Origin: Actinomycetota bacterium
GTDB lineage: Bacteria > Actinomycetota > Actinomycetes > Nanopelagicales > Nanopelagicaceae
Reading direction: 5' to 3'
Assembly: GCA_009702525.1 (NCBI GenBank)
Contig: WLHW01000060.1
Span: forward strand, 1 to 6,854
DNA: 6,854 bases
This document shows positions 1 through 6,700 of the stretch, one piece after another. The translations under genes and the position numbers were made by a program. How positions within the stretch are numbered: the stretch's first letter is position 1; each line of letters starts with the position of its first letter. The notes beneath the pieces are model-generated. The model searched no databases, was not told where the DNA came from, and saw only the letters and a program-made list of their open reading frames with translations.

Positions 1-113
1 ACGACGCTTACTCGGTAACCACGATCTTGTAACCTGCGCAGAAGATCGGCTGACTTATAGGCCGCGATTCCAGCGCCAACGCCGAGTATTACCTCACGGC
101 TGTCGGAAGACAT
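1..113 (-). CDS. coaBC: CoaBC N-terminus: phosphopantothenoylcysteine decarboxylase / phosphopantothenate-cysteine ligase (partial, 3' end off the window)
   Basis: Only the first 37 residues are in the window, read leftward from the ATG at 113-111. They begin MSSDSREVILGVGAGIAAYK and continue through a SADLLRRL helix, which is the N-terminal flavodoxin-like, FMN-binding segment of the CoaC decarboxylase half (family pattern: hydrophobic strand, then G-GIAAYK, then a helix with L-R-L). In the full protein CoaB ligates cysteine to 4'-phosphopantothenate, usually with CTP, and CoaC decarboxylates the product; both are cytosolic steps of coenzyme A synthesis. The gene starts 15 bases after the rpoZ stop, and those 15 bases hold no convincing Shine-Dalgarno, so coupling to rpoZ translation is likely. 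The rpoZ-coaBC order is the usual actinobacterial one. A CoaC-only protein cannot be excluded from this fragment, but the context favours the bifunctional form. Confidence 0.88.
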   Translation of the reverse strand, partial: MSSDSREVILGVGAGIAAYKSADLLRRLQDRGYRVSV

Positions 114-128
114 TGCTACAAGAAAACT

Positions 129-377
129 TTAAGCCGTTGGTTCGAGATTTTCGATCGTTAGAAGACCTTCATTAATTTCGCGAAGGGCGATCGAGAGTGG
201 CTTTTCATGCACATGTGTCTCAACTAGAGGACCTACGTATTCGAGTAGCCCCTCACCTAACTGCGAGTAATAGGCGTTGATCTGACGAGCACGCTTAGCG
301 GCATAGAGAACAAGGCTGTACTTCGAGCCACTCTTCTCTAGAAGTTCGTCAATAGGTGGATTGGTGATGCCATCCAT
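129..377 (-). CDS. rpoZ: DNA-directed RNA polymerase omega subunit
   Basis: This 82-residue protein is the small omega subunit, which helps fold and assemble beta-prime into RNA polymerase. The sequence is strongly actinobacterial: GITNPPIDELL at residues 3-13, SKYSLVLYAAKRARQIN at 18-34 containing the conserved AxKRARQI core, YYSQLGEGLLEYVGPLVE at 36-53, and EKPLSIALREI at 58-68. The ATG at 377 is a firm start: an in-frame TGA lies only five codons upstream, and GGGGA precedes the ATG by 5 bases. The protein is shorter than the mycobacterial omega (about 110 residues) because it lacks the variable N-terminal extension. It also lacks the N-terminal MAR residues that contribute to ppGpp site 1 in proteobacterial omega. 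It follows the mihF-gmk stop by 28 bases and precedes coaBC by 15 bases, so it is probably co-transcribed with both. Confidence 0.96.
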   Translation of the reverse strand: MDGITNPPIDELLEKSGSKYSLVLYAAKRARQINAYYSQLGEGLLEYVGPLVETHVHEKPLSIALREINEGLLTIENLEPTA

Positions 378-382
378 AGTTA

Positions 383-387
383 TCCCC
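383..387 (-). promoter_or_regulatory. Ribosome binding site of rpoZ
   Basis: Reading leftward, GGGGA is followed by 5 bases (TAACT) and then the ATG at 377. It is a moderate match to the anti-Shine-Dalgarno sequence and lies in the 28-base gap after the guanylate kinase stop. Together with the in-frame TGA upstream, it fixes the omega start. Confidence 0.55.
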
Positions 388-405
388 GCTCATGTGCTGT
401 TTTGG

Positions 406-1278
406 TCAAGAAATCAATCCTATCAGTTGTTCTACGACCCTATCGACCTGGTCATTGACGATCACGACGTCAAAGAATGAGGAGGCTGCCAACTCTTCTT
501 GGGCTAGAGCCAGGCGTTCAGCTCGACGTTCAGGGCCATCAGTCCCGCGTCCTTCCAATCTGGATACGAGCTCCTCCCACGTGGGCGGTTCTAGAAATAC
601 CAAAATCGCCTGAGCCATATGAGCCTTTACCTGTTTAGCTCCAGCGATCTCGATCTCAAGAAGAACATGCCTGCCTTTAAGAAGTGCTTCTTCAACGGCC
701 GATCGCGGCGTCCCATACCGGTTCCCAGCGAATGCAGCCCATTCCAGAAACTCATGATCTTTAATTCTGCGAGAGAACTCTTCATCGGAGATAAAGAAAT
801 AATCGACTCCATCGTGCTCATTATTTCGTGGAGATCTTGTCGTTGCTGAGATGCTCACCCAAAAATCACCAGAAGCCCGCAATGTACTTGCGACCGTACT
901 TTTACCGACTCCTCCTGGACCAGAGAGAACCAAAAGTTTTCCAGGTTCAACTGCATGGGTTGATTTTAAAAACTCATGACGCAATTGCTTTAATTGATGA
1001 CGTCCCAATCCTTGAATCCTTCGAGTTGGTGAGATATTCAATCTCTCCATCAGGGTTGTTGCTCTCACTTTGCCAACTCCGGACAAAGCTTCTAAGAGTT
1101 CGCGCACTCGCATTTTTCCAACGCTATCTTCATTAGCTGCTATCTCTAAAACTGTGTCAATCGAAAACTCACCCGTTTTGATCTTACTTTTAATTTCAGC
1201 ACGACGTTTGCGAGATTGGGCCGCCTTAGCAAGGGCATTGGCTCGTTCTTCGGCAGTTAATTGTGGAGGTGCACCCAT
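406..1278 (-). CDS. gmk: Fusion protein: mycobacterial-type integration host factor (mIHF) domain + guanylate kinase
   Basis: This single 290-residue frame carries two proteins that are usually separate neighbours in Actinobacteria. Residues 1 to about 103 are an mIHF/sIHF-type nucleoid protein: PQLTAEERA at 5-13, a basic helix near 20-35, GKMRVRELLEAL at 54-65, the helix-two-turn-helix signature GVGKVRA at 67-73, and SPTRRIQGLG at 83-92. After a linker of about ten residues (104-113), residues 114-290 form guanylate kinase, which converts GMP + ATP to GDP + ADP. It has a P-loop GPGGVGKST at 120-128 and a GMP-site SATTRSPR at 144-151, with GVDY ending at Tyr160, FLEW with Glu179, and Tyr188. 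The lid is RLEGRGT at 240-246, with Arg255 and VIVND at 272-276 following. Without its N-terminus the kinase is about normal length. No in-frame ATG or GTG lies in the linker, so separate kinase initiation is not apparent. The start is 9 bases after the pyrF stop, without a visible Shine-Dalgarno, which suggests coupling. Confidence 0.95.
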   Translation of the reverse strand: MGAPPQLTAEERANALAKAAQSRKRRAEIKSKIKTGEFSIDTVLEIAANEDSVGKMRVRELLEALSGVGKVRATTLMERLNISPTRRIQGLGRHQLKQLRHEFLKSTHAVEPGKLLVLSGPGGVGKSTVASTLRASGDFWVSISATTRSPRNNEHDGVDYFFISDEEFSRRIKDHEFLEWAAFAGNRYGTPRSAVEEALLKGRHVLLEIEIAGAKQVKAHMAQAILVFLEPPTWEELVSRLEGRGTDGPERRAERLALAQEELAASSFFDVVIVNDQVDRVVEQLIGLIS

Positions 1279-1287
1279 GAGCTAAAT

Positions 1288-2001
1288 CTAGTGCACAGAG
1301 TTAATCTGCTGGGCTATTTCGATTGCTCGTTCGCGCATAGCTTGTGCGCCTTTTTCCCATGACATAGTTATAGGGCGCCCGATGACAACTAAATTTGCAC
1401 CGCGATCGATCGCCTCTCGTGGTGTCATAGTTCGGGCTTGATCATCCTTATGTGCGGTATCCGCAGGACGGACCCCAGGGGTAATTATTGTTATGTCCGA
1501 ACCTACTGATTGGCGAATGGCCACAATTTCTAGAGGTGAACACACTATGGCGCGTGCACCAGCGTGAGTAGCCAAAGCGGCCAAGCGGACGGCGCTATCC
1601 AACGCGTTATCTTTAAAACCAATTTCTTCAACGTCGGTTTCGGAAAGTGACGTCAAAATCGTTACTCCAGTTACAAACGTTGATGGAAGCGCATCGGCGG
1701 CTGCGCGAATCATCGCACTGCCCCCCGACGCGTGAACAGTTAAGTACTTAGGTTTTAAGGAGCTAACTGCGTGAGCGGCACCAGCGACAGTGTGAGCAAT
1801 ATCGTGGAGCTTAAGATCCAGAAAAATGTCGGCTTCGGTGTTCTGAGTTATAGCGTTGACGCCATCGGAACCAAAAGTAAGAAAAAATTCCAGACCCAGT
1901 TTATATACTGACACAATATCTGCAGTCGCCTTAACCCAACTGATAGCGGTATCCAGGTCCGACGTGTCAACGGCTAGAACAATAGGTGCCTTAGTTGTCA
2001 T
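1288..2001 (-). CDS. pyrF: Orotidine 5'-phosphate decarboxylase, type 1
   Basis: This cytosolic enzyme decarboxylates OMP to UMP, the last step of UMP synthesis. The 237-residue length and motifs are those of the type 1 family: VLAVDTSD with Asp11 at residues 8-15, Lys34 in VYKLGLE, the catalytic cluster DLKLHDIAHTV at 62-72 with Asp62-Lys64-Asp67, VHASGG at 89-94, the TPGVRP loop at 174-179, Gln188, and the phosphate-gripping IGRPIT at 207-212. The frame is open upstream to an ATG at 2040, but the ATG at 2001 is chosen. It has GGAGG six bases before it, and the extra 13 residues would precede the beta-strand where the family begins. The gene overlaps the end of pyrD by 11 bases. It ends in TAG, and a second in-frame TAG lies two codons on, just before the next gene. 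Mycobacterium and Streptomyces use the longer type 2 enzyme instead. Confidence 0.96.
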   Translation of the reverse strand: MTTKAPIVLAVDTSDLDTAISWVKATADIVSVYKLGLEFFLTFGSDGVNAITQNTEADIFLDLKLHDIAHTVAGAAHAVSSLKPKYLTVHASGGSAMIRAAADALPSTFVTGVTILTSLSETDVEEIGFKDNALDSAVRLAALATHAGARAIVCSPLEIVAIRQSVGSDITIITPGVRPADTAHKDDQARTMTPREAIDRGANLVVIGRPITMSWEKGAQAMRERAIEIAQQINSVH

Positions 2002-2938
2002 CGGTTTCCTCCGGTCTATGGGCATAGCCAATAGCATCACGCAAAGATGAAAATCCTTTGGCGATTAATAACTCCATTAACTCATTTTGAATTGTTGGTA
2101 ACGCCGTTGGATTCCCAAAACTTGCAGTACCTACAGAGACTGCACTAGCTCCAGCTGCAATTAATTCAAGAGCATCACGTCCACATGCCACCCCACCCAT
2201 TCCTAAAATTGGAAGCTTTGGAAGTGCAGCATGAACTTGATAGATAGCACGTACTGCTATGGGTCTAATAGCTGGACCTGAAAGTCCACCAGTTTTGCCA
2301 CCCAGGTGTGGTCGCAATGTTTGAATATTAATAACCATACCTAAAACAGTATTGATGAGGGCGACTGCATCTGCGCCAGCATCTACTACCCCACGAGCAA
2401 TATGAACTAAATCAGTTACGTCAGGTGAAAGTTTTGCAATGATGGGAAGTTCTCCCCCGATGGTGCGACGAACACCATCTATTACACGACGCGAGGCATC
2501 AGGATCGCAGGCGAAAACCAGACCTCGATTTTCAACGTTAGGACATGAAATGTTGACCTCTAGTGCGCTGATCCCAGAGATGCCGCGTAACTTGCGCGCC
2601 AATGTTGCGTACTCTTCGACCGTCTCACCAGCAATTGAGACAATGATGCGAGCTTTTTGTTCAAGAAGATAGGGAATATCTTTTGCAATAAAAGCGTCGA
2701 TACCAGGACCTTGCAGGCCAATCGAATTAAGCATTCCGCTAGGCGTCTCGGCCATTCGCGGAGTGGGGCGACCATGACGCTGTTTAGACATCACCGATTT
2801 AGTGACGACTCCACCTATTGAATTCAGATCAAAGAACTGAGCTAATTCACGGCCAGAGCTGGCACATCCGCTTGCGGTAAAAATCGGTGCAGGAAACCAT
2901 GCATTACCAAGCGTTGTTGAAAAATCTAAGGCCGTCAT
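1991..2938 (-). CDS. pyrD: Dihydroorotate dehydrogenase, class 1B catalytic subunit
   Basis: This 315-residue FMN-dependent TIM-barrel protein oxidises dihydroorotate to orotate, the fourth step of UMP synthesis. Visible signatures are the N-terminal ASGCASSGRE at residues 22-31, TKS with Lys47 at 46-48, NSIGLQGPG at 71-79, and the active-site loop NISCPNVENRG at 129-139. The catalytic base there is Cys132, which marks class 1; the membrane class 2 enzyme uses serine. Further on are Lys169 in IAKLSPD, INT at 195-197, GGLSGPAIRP at 217-226, and the phosphate-binding GMGGV at 246-250. There is no N-terminal membrane helix, so the protein should be soluble. The adjacent PyrK-type gene identifies it as class 1B, passing electrons through FAD and an iron-sulfur cluster to NAD+. 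Its ATG overlaps the stop of that gene as ATGA, and its own 3' end contains the ribosome binding site and start of pyrF. Confidence 0.95.
   Translation of the reverse strand: MTALDFSTTLGNAWFPAPIFTASGCASSGRELAQFFDLNSIGGVVTKSVMSKQRHGRPTPRMAETPSGMLNSIGLQGPGIDAFIAKDIPYLLEQKARIIVSIAGETVEEYATLARKLRGISGISALEVNISCPNVENRGLVFACDPDASRRVIDGVRRTIGGELPIIAKLSPDVTDLVHIARGVVDAGADAVALINTVLGMVINIQTLRPHLGGKTGGLSGPAIRPIAVRAIYQVHAALPKLPILGMGGVACGRDALELIAAGASAVSVGTASFGNPTALPTIQNELMELLIAKGFSSLRDAIGYAHRPEETDDN
2005..2012 (-). promoter_or_regulatory. Strong ribosome binding site of pyrF, inside the pyrD coding region
   Basis: Reading leftward, GGAGGAAA ends three bases before the ATG at 2001, with GGAGG six bases from the start codon. 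It is the best Shine-Dalgarno in the window. It lies in the last codons of pyrD (the ...EETDDN end) and decides the pyrF start in favour of 2001 over the upstream in-frame ATGs. Confidence 0.85.
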
Positions 2939-3771
2939 AAGGCTTTACCGACTTTGTCCCATATTACTTTTTCGCCATCCATAACCGGACCATCGATGCA
3001 TGATCTGAGCATCGCTATGGTGCCATCGGCGTCTTGTGTTGGAAGAACGCAGGTCATGCACACTCCTATGCCACATGCCATTGATTCCTCGACGGCGCAT
3101 TGATGGATCACTTCTGTTCCTCGAGTGATTGAATCAATAGAAGCCAACATAGCCATTGGTCCGCAGGAATAAATGACTGCGATATTTAAATCACGAACCA
3201 TCGCCGCTATAGGATCCGTTACTCGTCCACTTTGGCCCATAGTTCCATCTTCGGTGTAGATACGTAATGAATTGACCGAGCGTTTACCTTCCATCGGTGC
3301 ATATATTTTGGAAGCCGTACTGGCTCCTAACAACATATCAACTCGGCATCCGCGTGCATTGAGAACTTCAGCTAACCCAAAAAGTGGAGCTGATCCATAT
3401 CCGCCGCCAACCAAGAGAACCTGAACTGGTTCTGTCGGTATACCAAAGGCTGTACCGAGTGGAACTATGACATCCAAATCAGCGCCTTCATTTTGCGCAC
3501 ATAGCCACGTACTGCCTTGACCATGTGGTGCAACGATTAACTCCATAGTTCCACCTGCGACAGAGTTAACTGAGACTCTCGAAATTGCAAAGGCTCGTCG
3601 AAGAATCATTCGAGAAGTGTCGCCACCGACATTGATTGCAGCAAAATTTCCTGGCATACAGAGTTGGGCTGCATCTCCTATTGCCAGAATTAATTGATGG
3701 TATTGACCAACCCGTTTATTGCTCACTACCTGGGCTGTAATTTGCTTAGCCTTACGATTAATTTCAGCCAT
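2935..3771 (-). CDS. pyrK: Dihydroorotate dehydrogenase electron-transfer subunit (PyrK type, FAD / 2Fe-2S)
   Basis: This 278-residue ferredoxin-reductase-like protein carries electrons from the FMN of PyrD to NAD+. Residues 1-100 form the FAD-binding barrel, with PGNFAAINV at 40-48 and LRRAFAIS at 57-64 (the RxxS flavin motif; the usual proline after the arginines is alanine here). The NAD-binding fold starts at VGGGYGSAPL (121-130) and includes SCGPMAML at 202-209. The C-terminal iron-sulfur part holds four cysteines in PyrK spacing: Cys233, Cys238 and Cys241 in ACGIGVCMTC, and Cys258 in RSCIDGP. The frame is open upstream into carB, but the ATG at 3771 is chosen because it starts one base after the carB stop and gives the normal length and first strand. 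Only a weak GAGTGG lies upstream, so coupling to carB is likely. The last bases overlap pyrD as ATGA. Other ferredoxin-reductase relatives are possible in isolation, but the neighbour settles the call. Confidence 0.93.
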   Translation of the reverse strand: MAEINRKAKQITAQVVSNKRVGQYHQLILAIGDAAQLCMPGNFAAINVGGDTSRMILRRAFAISRVSVNSVAGGTMELIVAPHGQGSTWLCAQNEGADLDVIVPLGTAFGIPTEPVQVLLVGGGYGSAPLFGLAEVLNARGCRVDMLLGASTASKIYAPMEGKRSVNSLRIYTEDGTMGQSGRVTDPIAAMVRDLNIAVIYSCGPMAMLASIDSITRGTEVIHQCAVEESMACGIGVCMTCVLPTQDADGTIAMLRSCIDGPVMDGEKVIWDKVGKAL

Positions 3772-3772
3772 G

Positions 3773-6700
3773 CTAAGCCAGCCACTCTTGTATCGATTTA
3801 ATGGAGAGCTCACTTGATTGCAAAAAACGAATTCCTTCAACGGCAGCATTAAATCCTGCAGTGGTCGTGATGATTGGAATAGAGCGTTGGACGGCAGCAG
3901 TTCTAATTGCCCAACCATCCTGTCGAGTTCCCCGACCCACAGGTGTGTTGATGACAAGATCTATATCGCCCGAGTTAATCATGTCTACGATCGTGCGCTC
4001 CCCCATAGGCCCTTTACCTTCAGAATTCTTTCGAACCGTGACTGAAGGTACTCCATGAGAGGCTAAAAACTCGGCAGTACCCTGAGTTGCCAAAATTCTA
4101 AAGCCCAATGTGCTGAGCCCTGCTGCGGCATCAACACCATGAGCCTTATTTTTATCGGCTAATGAAATGAATACTGTTCCAGTTTTAGGAAGTGGACCGA
4201 AAGCCGCAATTTGAGACTTTGCATAACTTTCTCCAAAGGTTGGCGAGATACCCATAACCTCACCTGTTGAACGCATCTCAGGACCTAGCACGGCGTCAAC
4301 TCCACGCCCATCCAAACGACGAAAGCGATTCCACGGCAGAACTGCCTCTTTCACTGAGACACCATGTGCGACACCATCGCCAGACGTTGGCAATAAACCT
4401 TCAGCGCGCAACTCTGCAATCGAACTTCCCACAGAGATTCGTGCTGCTGCTTTTGCTAAAGGTACCCCCGTTGATTTACTCACAAATGGAACTGTTCGAG
4501 AAGCGCGGGGGTTGGCTTCTAAAACATAGAGCTTAGAATCCGCGATTGCGAATTGAATATTAATTAAACCTCGAACACCAACACCGCGAGCTATCTTGAG
4601 TGTGGCTTGTTTAATCTCGGATAACGAATCAGGTGAGACTGTCATAGAAGGTAGAACGCACGCGCTATCTCCACTATGAATACCCGCCTCCTCAATGTGT
4701 TCCATCACTCCACCCAAGAATAGTTCGTCGCCATCGAATAGTGCATCAACATCAATTTCAATAGCGCTGTCCAAGAAACGATCTACTAAGACTGGGTGAT
4801 CTGGGGTGATATCTGTTGCTCGAGCGATAAAACCTGCAAGTGATTGATCGTCGTAGACGATTTCCATTCCACGACCACCTAGTACATAGGAAGGCCGCAC
4901 TAGTACCGGGTAACCGATCCGGGTTGCGATAGTGATTGCCTCAAGCTGTGATGCAGCCATTCCAAACTCTGGGGCAGTTAACTCTTGTTCGAATAAAATA
5001 TTTCCGAATGCTCCACGCTCTTCGGCAAGGTTAATAGCCTCTGGACTTGTCCCAAGGATCGTGACTCCATTAGCTTTCAATCCTGCTGCCAGACCAAGTG
5101 GTGTCTGTCCACCTAATTGCGTAATAACGCCTAGTAAAGGTCCAGCCTGTGTCTCTGCATGAATTACTTCCAGCACATCCTCTAACGTCAGTGGCTCAAA
5201 ATACAGGCGATTACTGGTGTCATAATCAGTAGATACCGTCTCTGGATTACAGTTAATCATAATAGTTTCATACCCTGCAGCGCGAAGTGCAAACGATGCG
5301 TGAACGCACGAGTAATCAAACTCAATTCCTTGGCCGATGCGATTCGGTCCACTGCCAAGAATAATCACGGCCGGCACTGTTCTTGGCCGTACTTCTGTCT
5401 CTTCTTCATACGATGAATAGTGGTAAGGAGTAAATGCCTCAAACTCCGCGGCGCATGTATCCACTGTTTTATATACAGGTCTAATTGATAAGTGATGGCG
5501 AATCCGGCGGACTTCATCTTCACTTATCCCACGAATCTTCCCGATTTGATTGTCAGAAAAACCATTGGCCTTGGCCGTGCGCAAAATCTGTGGTGTCAGT
5601 TCACCGGGGACCGCTATCTGAACAGCTTGTTGATTAATAATCTCTATTTGACGCAGATACCAAGGATCAATCTTGCATGCTTTGAATACTTCATCGATTG
5701 TTGCCCCGGCCCACATCGCCCGCTGAACTTGCTGAAGGCGATACTCCGTTGGAACTGAGATTTGAGAAAGTAGTTGATCTTTCTCACCTACCCCAACATC
5801 ATTCCAGGAAAAAATCGCTTCTTTGCGTTCGAGAGAACGCAGGGCTTTCATGAGAGCTTCAGAGAACGAGCGCCCAATCGCCATGGCCTCACCAACACTC
5901 TTCATGGTTGTTGTCAGGCGTGAGTCTGCATCTGCAAATTTTTCAAAGGCGAACCTAGGCATTTTTACAACAACATAATCCAACGTAGGTTCAAATGAGG
6001 CTGGAGTCACTTTTGTGATGTCGTTTTGAATCTCGTCCAATGTGTAGCCAATAGCCAATTTAGTCGCAATTTTTGCAATAGGAAAACCTGTAGCTTTCGA
6101 TGCCAAAGCACTGGATCGCGAGACCCGAGGATTCATTTCTATGACAATAATTCGTCCATTTTCCGGATTGACTGCGAATTGGATATTACAACCACCTGTA
6201 TCAACACCGACTTCGCGGATGATGCGCAACGATAAGTCACGTAGTCTCTGGTACTCAACATCAGTTAAGGTCATAGCTGGTGCAACAGTGATTGAGTCAC
6301 CGGTGTGTACGCCCATAGGGTCCACATTTTCGATACTACAAACGATGACGACGTTATCTTTTCGATCACGCATTACTTCAAGTTCGTACTCTTTCCAGCC
6401 AATGATGGACTCTTCTAAAAGAACCTCAGATGTTGGACTATGACGTAAACCTGCTCCAGCTATCTGGCGCAACTCTTCCTCATTGAAAGCAATTCCCGAG
6501 CCCAGTCCGCCCATGGTAAAAGACGGACGGATGACAACCGGATAATTTAAAGTTTCAACTGCAGTAAAAATATCTTCCATTGTGTGACAAATTATCGATA
6601 GCGCAGATTCCCCACCTACCTTTTCTACAATCGCTCTGAACAACTCGCGGTTTTCTCCACGCTGTATAGCCGCTACATCTGCACCAATCAGCTTGACGCC

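Noticed and set aside
111..131. RpoZ and CoaBC in the same frame, separated only by TAA and five codons, suggesting possible read-through
   Set aside because: Same-frame spacing occurs one time in three by chance, TAA is an efficient stop, and coaBC has its own ATG followed by the normal family N-terminus.
930..980. Sequencing frameshift as the cause of the mIHF-Gmk fusion
   Set aside because: Both domains read in one frame with no residual stop, start or Shine-Dalgarno between them; a simple indel artefact would normally leave the kinase start codon visible. Raw reads would settle it.
1402..1413. A 12-base perfect palindrome, GCGATCGATCGC, inside pyrF
   Set aside because: It encodes the ordinary AIDRG stretch of PyrF, occurs once as a perfect copy, and lacks the spacing or location of an operator; chance from GATC-rich codons is enough.
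2002..2040. Upstream in-frame ATGs for pyrF (MMLLAMPIDRRKP leader)
   Set aside because: The strong GGAGG lies inside this stretch and points to the ATG at 2001; the leader is simply out-of-frame pyrD sequence.
3772..3957. Upstream extension of the pyrK frame to an ATG at 3957, adding 62 residues
   Set aside because: The extra stretch overlaps the conserved CarB C-terminal domain in another frame and resembles no PyrK sequence; the ATG at 3771, next to the carB stop, gives the family length.
392..6443. Many plus-strand open frames of 64-102 codons across the window
   Set aside because: They are all antisense shadows of strongly conserved minus-strand genes, with no recognisable domains and no ribosome sites that stood out.
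6641..6643. A TTG at 6643 as a possible start for carB
   Set aside because: The reading frame stays open to the window edge and encodes conserved CarB sequence (ADATYIEPIT, LGGQTALN) upstream, so the gene is cut by the window rather than starting here.
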